From contig WSYE01000012.1 in NCBI GenBank assembly GCA_009773665.1, positions 1 through 52,907 on the forward strand: a stretch of DNA of 52,907 bases. Reading direction: 5' to 3'. Made by a program: the position numbers and the translations under genes. Positions 31,761 through 39,926 of the stretch are shown in pieces. Under the pieces are notes generated by a model. The model ran no database searches and was not told the DNA's origin. It saw only the letters and a program-made list of their open reading frames with translations. The DNA comes from Desulfovibrionaceae bacterium. GTDB lineage: Bacteria > Desulfobacterota > Desulfovibrionia > Desulfovibrionales > Desulfovibrionaceae. Position 1 is the stretch's first letter; each line of letters opens with the position of its first letter.

Positions 31761-33425
31761 ATGAAAGCCTGGATTCTCGCTGCTGAAGCCTTCACAACAT
31801 ATGGCCTGGTGCTGTGGTCGCACTCTCTGCGCCACAAATACGGGCTGGCTTTTTTCTATTCGCTTATCGGCTGCCTCACGGCCGTCATGTCCTGGGTCAC
31901 GGACGCGGGAGTGGCCGTCAAGCTGGGTGACACCACATTCCTGGTGGGTTCCACGGTCTTCTACACGTCGCTTTTGCTTGGCGTGTTCGTGGTGTACGTG
32001 TTTGACGGCCCGCGCGCCACGCGGGTGGCCATCCTGACCATCGTCGGCGTCTCGGCCCTGGTGCCTCTGGTTTCGGTGGTGCTGCACCTCCAGATGCATC
32101 TTTCCAGCACCACCCCGCTGTCCTACGTACCCATACCGAGCCTGCGCATTAACATCGCCTCCCTGCTGACCACGCTGGCGGACCTCCTGTTCCTGGCGAT
32201 CTCCTGGGAGTACCTGCACGGCAGGCTGCGCCGCGTGCCGCTTCCCGCAAAAGCGTTCCTGACGTTTCTCGGGGTCATGTGGCTGGACGTGGTGCTCTTC
32301 AACACCGGTGCGTTCCTGGGGCAACCCGATTACTTTTCCATCATGAGCGGCACCCTGCTGAGCCGCCTTATCATCACGGCCTTTGCCGCTCCGATCCTCT
32401 GGGGATACCTGAGCTGGCAGCGCGGGATTCGCGGCGTGGACATGCCCCACCGTCCCGTTTTCGCCATCCTGCAGGAACTCTCCGAGCTGCGGGTGGAACT
32501 TCAGACCGCCCAGGAGGAGATCCAGCGGCGCAAGGTGGCCGAGGCGCTGCTCCAGCGCAGTGAACAGCGCTACCGTCAGCTGGTTTTGAACGCCAGCGAG
32601 CCCATAGCCGTGGTGAAAAATGGCCTGTACCTGCTGCACAACGCCCAGCTCCTGGAGCTGACCGGCCTGAACGAAACCGACATCCAGGCCGTAAGCTTCT
32701 CAGACTTCGTGCACCCCGCCGACCGCGACGCCGTGGACCGCATGCTGGACGAGGCAACGCGCGAAAACGGCGTGCCTCATTCGCTGGAGTTTCGGGGCGT
32801 CACCGCTGAAGGGGACATCATCGACATCCAGGCCAACGTGGTGGGTATCGACTGGGACGGCGCCGGAGCCATTCTGGCCTTCCTGCACGACAACACCGCC
32901 CGGCTCTGCGTGGAGCGCAGGCTCATTGCCGAGGCCAACAGCGACGAACTGACCCGCGTGCTCAACCGCCGTGGCTTCACCGAACGCTTCGAGGCTCTGG
33001 CCGAACACATGCACCGCCAGGGGCGCGACTGCTGCATGCTGTACCTGGATGTGGACCATTTCAAGGACATCAACGACACCCACGGCCATCTGGCGGGCGA
33101 CATGGTCTTGCAATCCGTGGCAGCGGCCATCCGCTCACATGTGCGCGAGGGCGACGTCATCGGCCGGATGGGCGGCGACGAATTCGCCGTGCTCCTGGCC
33201 GGGACAGGCCACGCAGAGGCCGAGGTCGTGTCCCGGCGCATTTTGGAGAGCGTTGCCGCCACGTGCGAAACCATCACCGGCATCCACACGCGGGCCACGG
33301 TGAGCATCGGCATCGCGTACGCGCCGCACGGCGAGCCCCTGTCTCCGCTTGACCTGCTGCACAGGGCGGACAAGGCCCTGCTGAATGCCAAACGCCAAGG
33401 GAAGAACCAGATTCGATCCGCCTGA
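31761..33425 (+). CDS. Membrane PAS-GGDEF diguanylate cyclase
   Basis: 554 residues: an N-terminal multi-span membrane region (~1-220, about seven helices, resembling VUPS/7TM-type sensors), a coiled coil (~240-265), a PAS domain (~268-385; QLVLNASEPIAVVKNGLYLL) and a GGDEF domain (~390-552). The active-site motif is GGDEF (471-475), and the product-inhibition I-site RxxD is present (REGD, 462-465). It should make cyclic-di-GMP in response to a membrane or PAS-sensed cue. The start ATG 31761 follows GGTGGAG. Confidence 0.92.
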   Translation: MKAWILAAEAFTTYGLVLWSHSLRHKYGLAFFYSLIGCLTAVMSWVTDAGVAVKLGDTTFLVGSTVFYTSLLLGVFVVYVFDGPRATRVAILTIVGVSALVPLVSVVLHLQMHLSSTTPLSYVPIPSLRINIASLLTTLADLLFLAISWEYLHGRLRRVPLPAKAFLTFLGVMWLDVVLFNTGAFLGQPDYFSIMSGTLLSRLIITAFAAPILWGYLSWQRGIRGVDMPHRPVFAILQELSELRVELQTAQEEIQRRKVAEALLQRSEQRYRQLVLNASEPIAVVKNGLYLLHNAQLLELTGLNETDIQAVSFSDFVHPADRDAVDRMLDEATRENGVPHSLEFRGVTAEGDIIDIQANVVGIDWDGAGAILAFLHDNTARLCVERRLIAEANSDELTRVLNRRGFTERFEALAEHMHRQGRDCCMLYLDVDHFKDINDTHGHLAGDMVLQSVAAAIRSHVREGDVIGRMGGDEFAVLLAGTGHAEAEVVSRRILESVAATCETITGIHTRATVSIGIAYAPHGEPLSPLDLLHRADKALLNAKRQGKNQIRSA

Positions 33426-33470
33426 AACGCCGGGCGTGACAAGGCGACGCCAAGCACTTAGGATTTATCC

Positions 33471-34673
33471 ATGCCGCCCCTAGCACATGCCATCAGACCG
33501 GAAACCTTTGAGGATTTCACCGGCCAGGGCCACGTCATCACCCGGCTCCAGGCAATGCTCAAGGCCAAACGCCTGCCGAGCCTGCTGTTTCATGGGCCGC
33601 CGGGCTGCGGAAAATCCACCCTGGCCCTGCTGCTGGCCCAGACCAAGAACGTCCCTTACGTCCGGGTGAGCGCGCCGGAAGCGGGTCTGGCCACGTTGCG
33701 CACCCTCATCGAGGGCAAGGAAATCCTGATTCTGGACGAGCTGCACCGCTTCTCCAAGGCCCAGCAGGACTTCTTCCTGCCGCTGCTGGAGCACGGCGAC
33801 ATCACTCTGCTGGCCACCACCACCGAGAATCCGTCCTTTTCCGTGACCAAGCAGCTGCTGTCCAGGCTGCACGTCATGCGCCTGCGCTCTCTGTCCCACG
33901 CTGAGATGCTCCAGGTGTCCAAGCGCGCGTTGGTGACCCTGGACATGACCCTGCCACAGGACAGCCTGGACATGCTGTGCTTCATGTCCGGCGGAGACGC
34001 CCGCACCTTCCTGAACCTGCTGGAATACACGGCCCAGCTCGCCCCGGAGAAGCGCGAGGCCAAGGAGCTGAAGCAGAACCTGCCCGAGCAGGTGATGCGC
34101 GGGGACCGCGACGCGGACCAGCACTACGAGCTGGCCTCGGCCTTCATCAAGTCCATACGCGGCTCCGACCCGGACGCTGCTCTGTATTATCTGGCCGGCA
34201 TGCTGGAATCCGGCGAGGACCCGCGCTTCGTGTGCCGCCGCCTGATTCTTTCGGCGTCCGAGGACGTGGGGCTGGCCGATCCTCGCGCCCTGCCCCTGGC
34301 TGTGGCCTGCCAGCAGGCCGTAGAGATGGTGGGCATGCCCGAAGGGTTCATCCCCCTGGCCGAGACCACGGTCTACCTGGCCCTGGCGCCCAAGAGCAAT
34401 TCGGCCTACGCCGCCTATCTCGCCGCCCGCAAGGAGATCGCCACGCAGGGGCTGAAGCCGGTACCCATGCATCTGCGAAATCCCTCGGCCAAACTCCAGC
34501 GCCAATGGGGTTTCGGCGAAGGCTACAAATACCCCCACGCCTATCCCGGCTCCTGGGTGGAGCAGGACTACATGCCGCCCGAGCTTGTGGGCGTGCGCTT
34601 CTACCAGGAGAAGGACCAGGGCGAGGAGCCCAAGCTGGCCGCGCGCCTGAAGGGTCTCAAGAAGAAGCATTGA
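33471..34673 (+). CDS. rarA: Replication-associated recombination protein A (MgsA/RarA AAA+ ATPase)
   Basis: 400-residue clamp-loader-like AAA+ ATPase acting at stalled forks. Start ATG 33471 (MPPLAHAIRPETFEDFTGQG). Walker A GPPGCGKSTLALLL, Walker B LILDELHRFSKAQQD, sensor 1 TTENPSFSV, and the C-terminal tetramerisation region (RGSDPDAALYYLAGMLESGE, NPSAKLQRQWGFGEGYKYPH) are all family marks. Length is slightly short because the pre-AAA segment is compact. Confidence 0.94.
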   Translation: MPPLAHAIRPETFEDFTGQGHVITRLQAMLKAKRLPSLLFHGPPGCGKSTLALLLAQTKNVPYVRVSAPEAGLATLRTLIEGKEILILDELHRFSKAQQDFFLPLLEHGDITLLATTTENPSFSVTKQLLSRLHVMRLRSLSHAEMLQVSKRALVTLDMTLPQDSLDMLCFMSGGDARTFLNLLEYTAQLAPEKREAKELKQNLPEQVMRGDRDADQHYELASAFIKSIRGSDPDAALYYLAGMLESGEDPRFVCRRLILSASEDVGLADPRALPLAVACQQAVEMVGMPEGFIPLAETTVYLALAPKSNSAYAAYLAARKEIATQGLKPVPMHLRNPSAKLQRQWGFGEGYKYPHAYPGSWVEQDYMPPELVGVRFYQEKDQGEEPKLAARLKGLKKKH

Positions 34674-34836
34674 GTTCGCCATGTTGCGGACTTTCTCGTC
34701 ATGAACAAGCCCGCCCGGCCCGAACATGCGTAACGGCCATGCATCCTGGACATGGCGCCCGCGTGTCCTCCAGGAAAGAGTTACTCAGTCGCACCAACGG
34801 ACGCGCCAGCAAAGTCTGAAACCCTGGCCGGATACA

Positions 34837-35655
34837 ATGAAAAACACCCGCCTGATATTCTTCGGAAGCCTCTTCCTGCTGGCCCTGGCCGGGGGAACCA
34901 TCGGATTCCATCTGGTCGAGGGCCTTGGCCTGTTCGATTCTTTCTACTTCACCATCATCACCATGGGCACGGTGGGCTATGGCGACATCCATCCCTGGAC
35001 CGTGCCGGGTAAAATAATCTCCATCGCCCTGGTGTTCGCGGGCATCGGCACTTTTGTGGGCGTTGTGGAGACCGTCGCCGAGTCAGTGCTGGCGGTGAAG
35101 GAAGAGAAAACCAAGCGCGAAAAGCGCAATATGATCCGGGGAATTTTCTTCTCGGACGTGGGGCTTGATCTGTTGGCGCGCGTCGTCCCCGCTGATCCGG
35201 ACTCGCCCGAACTCTACGGCAAGCTGGACGTGGCCGCATCCTGGGACCGCAAACGCTTCAAGGCCGCCGAGCGTCTGCTGGATGGACACGCCTTCGCCCT
35301 GAACGCCGCCCGCGTCGATCTGGCGGGCATGCGCGCCATGCTGCGCGAGAAATCCGACCTGCTGCTGCGCCTCCTGGAAAACCCCAGCATCGGCGAGCAC
35401 GAGATCTTCTCCGACACCTTGCGGGCCATCTACCATCTGCGCGACGAGCTCATGAACCGCCCGGAGGACCTCTCCGGGCTGCCGGAGAGCGACCTCAAGC
35501 ACCTGAGCGGCGACATGACCCGCGTCTACGGGCTCATCAGCAGGCAGTGGCTGGCCTACGCCCTGTACCTGAAGGAATCCTACCCGTATCTCTTCTATCT
35601 GGCGGTGCGAACCAACCCCTTCAACCCAGCCGCCAGCGTAATTGTTGAGAACTGA
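34837..35655 (+). CDS. Two-TM potassium channel protein
   Basis: 272 residues from ATG 34837 (MKNTRLIFFG). TM1 (~5-25), pore helix and selectivity filter TVGYGD (45-50), TM2 (~58-80), then a long soluble C-terminal domain (~95-272) that is helical and does not show the Rossmann RCK glycine motif. The filter is canonical for K+. The cytoplasmic domain is unrecognised, so the gating signal is unknown. The ribosome site is weak; an upstream in-frame ATG at 34726 adds a non-hydrophobic 37-residue leader and is less likely. Confidence 0.85.
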   Translation: MKNTRLIFFGSLFLLALAGGTIGFHLVEGLGLFDSFYFTIITMGTVGYGDIHPWTVPGKIISIALVFAGIGTFVGVVETVAESVLAVKEEKTKREKRNMIRGIFFSDVGLDLLARVVPADPDSPELYGKLDVAASWDRKRFKAAERLLDGHAFALNAARVDLAGMRAMLREKSDLLLRLLENPSIGEHEIFSDTLRAIYHLRDELMNRPEDLSGLPESDLKHLSGDMTRVYGLISRQWLAYALYLKESYPYLFYLAVRTNPFNPAASVIVEN

Positions 35656-35729
35656 GACACGAAAAAGCTTGTGATTTCATTCACTCATCTTCATGTCCGT
35701 AAAGTTTGGTGCTACTGCCCACAATCACT

Positions 35730-36602
35730 ATGACTTCCTTCGCAGAATACTTCACAGGCCCCGCGCGCGACTTCCTGCTGCGCGCCGTGGACCTGGCCCT
35801 GGAAGAGGACGGCCCGGACCTTACGGCCAAGGCGGTGTTCGTTCGCGGCGACCGCCTCACCGCGCGCATCGTGGCCAAGGAGGACACCCTGGTGGCGGGG
35901 CTTCCCATCGCGGACATCGTGCTTGAGCGAATGGGCATCCTGAGCGTGACCCAGTGCGACTACCGCGCCGCAGACGGCCAGCGCGTCGCGCCGGGCACCG
36001 TAGTCGCCCTGTTCACCGGCCCTGCCGTCGGGCTTCTCAAGGCGGAACGCGTTATCCTCAATTTTCTGTGCCATCTCTCGGGCATCGCCAACCTCACGGC
36101 CCGGTATGTGGCGGCGCTGTCTGACACCCGCACGCGGCTTCTGGACACCCGCAAGACCCTGCCGGGCCTTCGCTACCCCGAGAAGTACGCCGTGCTCATG
36201 GGCGGCGGGTGCAATCACCGGCGCGATCTGGCCGAGATGCTCATGCTGAAGGACAACCACATCGACCGGGCGGGGGGCATCCCCCAGGCCGTGGCCGCAG
36301 TGCGCCGGGCCTTCCCGGACTCGCGCCCGCCCCTTGAGGTGGAGTGCCGCACCCTGGAGGAAGTCCGCCAAGCCGTGGCCGAATCGCCTGAGCGCATCAT
36401 GCTGGACAACATGACCCAGGACCAGATGCGCGAGGCCCTGGCCCTCATCCCCTCGTCCATCGAAACCGAACTGAGCGGCGGCGTCACCCTGGACGCCCTG
36501 CCCTCTCTGGGCGCGCTCGGAGCAGATTTCATATCGGTTGGCCGCATCACCCACTCCGCGCCCTACGCGGACTTCAGCATGCAGCTGGCCCAAGTGGAGT
36601 AA
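35730..36602 (+). CDS. nadC: Nicotinate-nucleotide diphosphorylase (carboxylating)
   Basis: 290-residue quinolinate phosphoribosyltransferase: quinolinate + PRPP to nicotinate mononucleotide, CO2 and PPi. Motifs: LALEEDGPDLTAKAVF, ERVILNFLCHLSGIANLTAR, LLDTRKTLPGLRYPEKYAVL, GGGCNHRRDLAEMLMLKDNH, VEVEC-type VECRTLEE, MLDNMT and ELSGGV. The start ATG 35730 lacks a clear ribosome site; a TTG at 35706 is the alternative. It heads the nadC-nadA-ybaK-nadB cluster. Confidence 0.94.
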   Translation: MTSFAEYFTGPARDFLLRAVDLALEEDGPDLTAKAVFVRGDRLTARIVAKEDTLVAGLPIADIVLERMGILSVTQCDYRAADGQRVAPGTVVALFTGPAVGLLKAERVILNFLCHLSGIANLTARYVAALSDTRTRLLDTRKTLPGLRYPEKYAVLMGGGCNHRRDLAEMLMLKDNHIDRAGGIPQAVAAVRRAFPDSRPPLEVECRTLEEVRQAVAESPERIMLDNMTQDQMREALALIPSSIETELSGGVTLDALPSLGALGADFISVGRITHSAPYADFSMQLAQVE

Positions 36603-36605
36603 AAC

Positions 36606-37643
36606 ATGAACAGTAGCAACGATTTCGATACCATCGAGGAAGCCCGCGCCCGTCTGGGCAAGCGGCTGGTGATTCTGGCGCACCACTACATGTCCGACGC
36701 CGTGGCCCGCCACGCGGACTACACCGGGGACTCCCTGGAGCTGTCGCGCCGCATCCCGGACCTGGACGCCGAATACATCATTTTCTGCGGCGTGTTCTTC
36801 ATGGCCGAGACGGCGGCCATCCTGGCCAAGCCCGGCCAGAAGGTGTTCATCCCGGAGATGAACTCGCGCTGCGTGATGTCCGACATGGCCCCGGACTGGC
36901 TGGTGAAGGCCACCCTAGACCATCTGGCCGAGGGAGGGCTGTCGGTCACGCCGCTGACCTACGTGAACTCCTCAGCGGCGGTGAAGGCTCTGGTGGGCGC
37001 GCGCGGCGGCTCGGTGTGCACCTCTGCCAACGCCAAGACCATGCTCACCTGGGCTCTGGAACAGGGGCCGCACACGCTGTTCCTGCCGGACGTGCGCCTG
37101 GGCCTGAACGCTGCGGACTGGATCGCCCTCCCCAAAGAACAGCGCCATATCCTGGACGTACGCGACCACGGCAAGGCGGTACTTTTGGACAAGGCCAAAA
37201 AGGCGCAGCTGCTTTTATGGCCGGGCCAGTGCGTCATCCACTCGCGCTTCAAGCCCGAGACCATCCGCAAAGCCCGCCAGGAGTCGCCGGGCTGTCTGGT
37301 GGTGGTTCACCCCGAGTGCCACCCCAACACCGTGGCTCTGGCCGACGCCTGCGGTTCCACGTCGCTCATCATCAAGTACGTGGCCGAAGCCCCGGAGGGT
37401 TCCGTCATCTACATCGGCACCGAGTACAATCTGGTGAACCGGCTGGCCCAGAAGTACCAGGGCGTCAAGATGGTGCGGGCGCTTAAACACTCCACCTGCT
37501 CCAACATGGAGAAGGTCACCGAGCCCAATCTTGCCAGGCTCATCACCACCCTGGACAGCGCGCCTACGGTGCAGGTGGACGAGGCCCTGAAGGACCCCGC
37601 CCGGCTGGCGCTTACGCGCATGCTCCAGGTCTGCGCCAAATGA
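36606..37643 (+). CDS. nadA: Quinolinate synthase
   Basis: 345-residue [4Fe-4S] enzyme condensing iminoaspartate with dihydroxyacetone phosphate to quinolinate. Start ATG 36606 after GGAGT. Motifs: LVILAHHYMSDAVARHADYT, FCGVFFMAETAAIL (first Cys), NSSAAVKAL, CTSANA (second Cys), VIHSRF, HPECHPN, and KHSTCSNMEKVT (third Cys). It depends on NadB for its substrate, and nadB lies in the same cluster. The last four bases overlap the next gene (ATGA). Confidence 0.95.
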   Translation: MNSSNDFDTIEEARARLGKRLVILAHHYMSDAVARHADYTGDSLELSRRIPDLDAEYIIFCGVFFMAETAAILAKPGQKVFIPEMNSRCVMSDMAPDWLVKATLDHLAEGGLSVTPLTYVNSSAAVKALVGARGGSVCTSANAKTMLTWALEQGPHTLFLPDVRLGLNAADWIALPKEQRHILDVRDHGKAVLLDKAKKAQLLLWPGQCVIHSRFKPETIRKARQESPGCLVVVHPECHPNTVALADACGSTSLIIKYVAEAPEGSVIYIGTEYNLVNRLAQKYQGVKMVRALKHSTCSNMEKVTEPNLARLITTLDSAPTVQVDEALKDPARLALTRMLQVCAK

Positions 37644-38116
37644 GCAAAGCCCCCGCCACCGCCGCCACGCGCCTCCTCAAGCAGAAAGGCGTACCGGTGG
37701 AGGTGCGCCTGTACGACTACGTGGACCACGGAGGAACCGGACGCGCCGCTCAGGAACTGGGCGTGGACGAGCACGCCGTGGTAAAGACCCTGGTCTTCGA
37801 GGATGACGCCAAGCGCCCCTTTCTGGTGCTGATGCACGGCGACAGGGAAGTGTCGCTCAAGGAACTGGCCCGCGAGATCAGGGTCAAGACGGTCGCACCC
37901 TGCTCGCCCGAGGCCGCCCAGCGCCACACCGGCTACCAGGTTGGGGGAATCTCGCCCCTGGGGACGCGAAAAGTCTTGCCGGTCTACGTGGAAAAGACGA
38001 TTTTCGACCTGCCCGTCATCCTGGTCAACGCGGGCAAGCGCGGAGCCCTGGCCGTTCTCGACCCCGCGAAACTTCGGGACCTCCTTCCCGTGACGGAAGT
38101 CGCTACGGGAAGATAA
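37640..38116 (+). CDS. YbaK/EbsC-type Cys-tRNA(Pro) deacylase
   Basis: 158-residue trans-editing domain that hydrolyses mischarged Cys-tRNA(Pro). Marks: GVDEHAVVKTLVFEDDAKRP (conserved Lys), SLKELARE, GYQVGGISPLGTRKVLPVYV (GGxxP motif). It starts at ATG 37640 within the nadA stop, so it is translationally coupled to nadA. Its place inside a NAD cluster has no obvious metabolic reason. Confidence 0.9.
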   Translation: MSKAPATAATRLLKQKGVPVEVRLYDYVDHGGTGRAAQELGVDEHAVVKTLVFEDDAKRPFLVLMHGDREVSLKELAREIRVKTVAPCSPEAAQRHTGYQVGGISPLGTRKVLPVYVEKTIFDLPVILVNAGKRGALAVLDPAKLRDLLPVTEVATGR

Positions 38117-38134
38117 GACTTAAGGGAGAGGCGC

Positions 38135-39715
38135 ATGTACCCATACCGCACGAAAACCCAGGTCCTGGTCATCGGCTCCGGCGCGGCCGGATGCTCCGCC
38201 GCACTCTCCCTGGCCGACCAGGGGCGCGAAGTAGTGCTCCTGTGCGCTGGGGACCGCCTCACCGACGGCAACTCATCCCTGGCCCAGGGCGGCATCGTGT
38301 ACACCAGCCCCGAGGACAACCCCAAGCTCCTGGAACGCGACATCCTCACCTGCGGCTGGAAGCACAACCACCTGGCCGCCGTGCGCTATCTGGCGCGCAA
38401 AGGCCCGCAGGTGGTCAAGGACCTGCTCATCGAGCGCCTGGAAGTACCTTTCGAGCGCACCTCAGGCGGTGACTACCACCTTACCCGTGAGGGCGGGCAC
38501 AGCCTGCCGCGCATCCTGCACTGTGCCGACTCCACCGGGTATTCCATCATGCAGCACATGGTCAGGGCCGTGGAGGCGCACCCCAACATCACCGTGCTCA
38601 CCCGGCGCACGGCCATCGACGTGCTCACCTCGCACCACCACGCCTCGCTGCTGGAATACAAGTACAATCTGGTGAACCAGTGCATGGGCGCGTACGTTTA
38701 CAACGAGGCCGGGGGTGTGGTGGAGACCATCCTGGCGGACTATACCATCCTGGCCACGGGCGGCGTGGGGCAGGTGTATCTGCACACCACCAACACCCGC
38801 GCCTGCGTTGGTTCCGCCGTGGCCATGGCTTACCGCTGCGGGGCGCGCTACCTGAACATGGAGTTCATCCAGTTCCACCCCACCGCCCTCTTCCACCGCG
38901 CCGAACGCCGCTTTCTGATCACCGAGGCCATGCGTGGCGAAGGCGCAAAGCTCATAAACGCCAATGGCGAAGCCTTCATGGCTCGCTACGACACCCGCGC
39001 CGACCTGGCACCGCGCGACATCGTCACCCGAGCCATCATGGAAGAACTGCTGAAGACAGGCGAAGACTGCGTCTTCCTGGACGCCGCCAACAACGTGGAC
39101 GAAGTGACGCGCCGCTTCCCAGGCATCGCCAAAAAGTGCGCCGAGATCGGCATCGACATCGCAAAGCAGCCCATCCCCGTGGTCCCAGCCGAGCACTACG
39201 CCTGCGGCGGCGTGCTGGTGGATGTGCATGGGCGCACCACCGTGGACCGCCTCTACGCCGTGGGTGAATGCAGTTGCACCGGCGTGCACGGGGCCAACCG
39301 TATGGCTTCCACCTCGCTTCTGGAGTGCCTCGTCTGGGGCGTCAGCGCTGGCAGCTACATCGGCTCGCGTTTCGGAGCCAAGCCCACAATCACACGCAAG
39401 CTGGCGGAATCCATACCGGACTGGGTCAGCCCCGGCCAGGAGCGCAACGAGGACCCGGCGCTGATCAGCCAGGACTGGTCCACCATCAAGAGCACTATGT
39501 GGAACTATGTGGGCATCAACCGCACTGCCTCGCGCCTGAAAAGGGCCTTCGAGGACCTGCGGGACTTGAACGTCCACCTGCACGACTTCTACCGGGAGAC
39601 CCCCATATCCAAGCCCATCGTGGACCTGTTCCACGGCTGCCAGACCGCCTACATCATCACCCTGGCCGCCATGCGCAACACCAAGAGCCTGGGCTGCCAC
39701 TACCGGATAAACTAG
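38135..39715 (+). CDS. nadB: L-aspartate oxidase
   Basis: 526-residue FAD enzyme oxidising L-aspartate to iminoaspartate; in anaerobes fumarate is the likely acceptor. FAD-binding VLVIGSGAAGCSAALSLAD, NSSLAQGGIVY, SGGDYHLTREGGHSLPRILH, LATGGVGQVYLHTTN, MEFIQFHPTALFH, EHYACGGVLVD, GECSCTGVHGANRMAST (C-terminal FAD motif). The start ATG 38135 follows AGGGAGAGG. It ends at a strong terminator. Confidence 0.95.
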   Translation: MYPYRTKTQVLVIGSGAAGCSAALSLADQGREVVLLCAGDRLTDGNSSLAQGGIVYTSPEDNPKLLERDILTCGWKHNHLAAVRYLARKGPQVVKDLLIERLEVPFERTSGGDYHLTREGGHSLPRILHCADSTGYSIMQHMVRAVEAHPNITVLTRRTAIDVLTSHHHASLLEYKYNLVNQCMGAYVYNEAGGVVETILADYTILATGGVGQVYLHTTNTRACVGSAVAMAYRCGARYLNMEFIQFHPTALFHRAERRFLITEAMRGEGAKLINANGEAFMARYDTRADLAPRDIVTRAIMEELLKTGEDCVFLDAANNVDEVTRRFPGIAKKCAEIGIDIAKQPIPVVPAEHYACGGVLVDVHGRTTVDRLYAVGECSCTGVHGANRMASTSLLECLVWGVSAGSYIGSRFGAKPTITRKLAESIPDWVSPGQERNEDPALISQDWSTIKSTMWNYVGINRTASRLKRAFEDLRDLNVHLHDFYRETPISKPIVDLFHGCQTAYIITLAAMRNTKSLGCHYRIN

Positions 39716-39734
39716 CCTGACGCCGCCACGCCTC

Positions 39735-39783
39735 GAAGCCCCCTGAGCCGTTCACGACGACAGCTTCAGGGGGCTTCGTTTTT
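39735..39783 (+). terminator. Terminator of the nad cluster
   Basis: Stem GAAGCCCCCTGA / TCAGGGGGCTTC followed by GTTTTTG, 20 bp past nadB. Confidence 0.9.
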
Positions 39784-39872
39784 GTTCCGGAGCGTCGCTC
39801 CCAGGCCTCCAGACATCCTCAGTCGGCCTCCACCAGACTGGCCTCCAGACTTACGTGCAAGAAAGAAGAAAA

Positions 39873-39900
39873 CAAAAAAGGCGCAACCGAAGCCGCGCCC
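39873..39900 (-). terminator. Terminator directly downstream of secD
   Basis: Minus-strand stem GGCGCGGC-TTCG-GTTGCGCC (two wobble pairs) followed by TTTTTTG. It ends the glt-yajC-secD transcript 27 bp after the secD stop. Confidence 0.88.
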
Positions 39901-39926
39901 TTTGCTTATCGGAGGCGTGCGAAACG

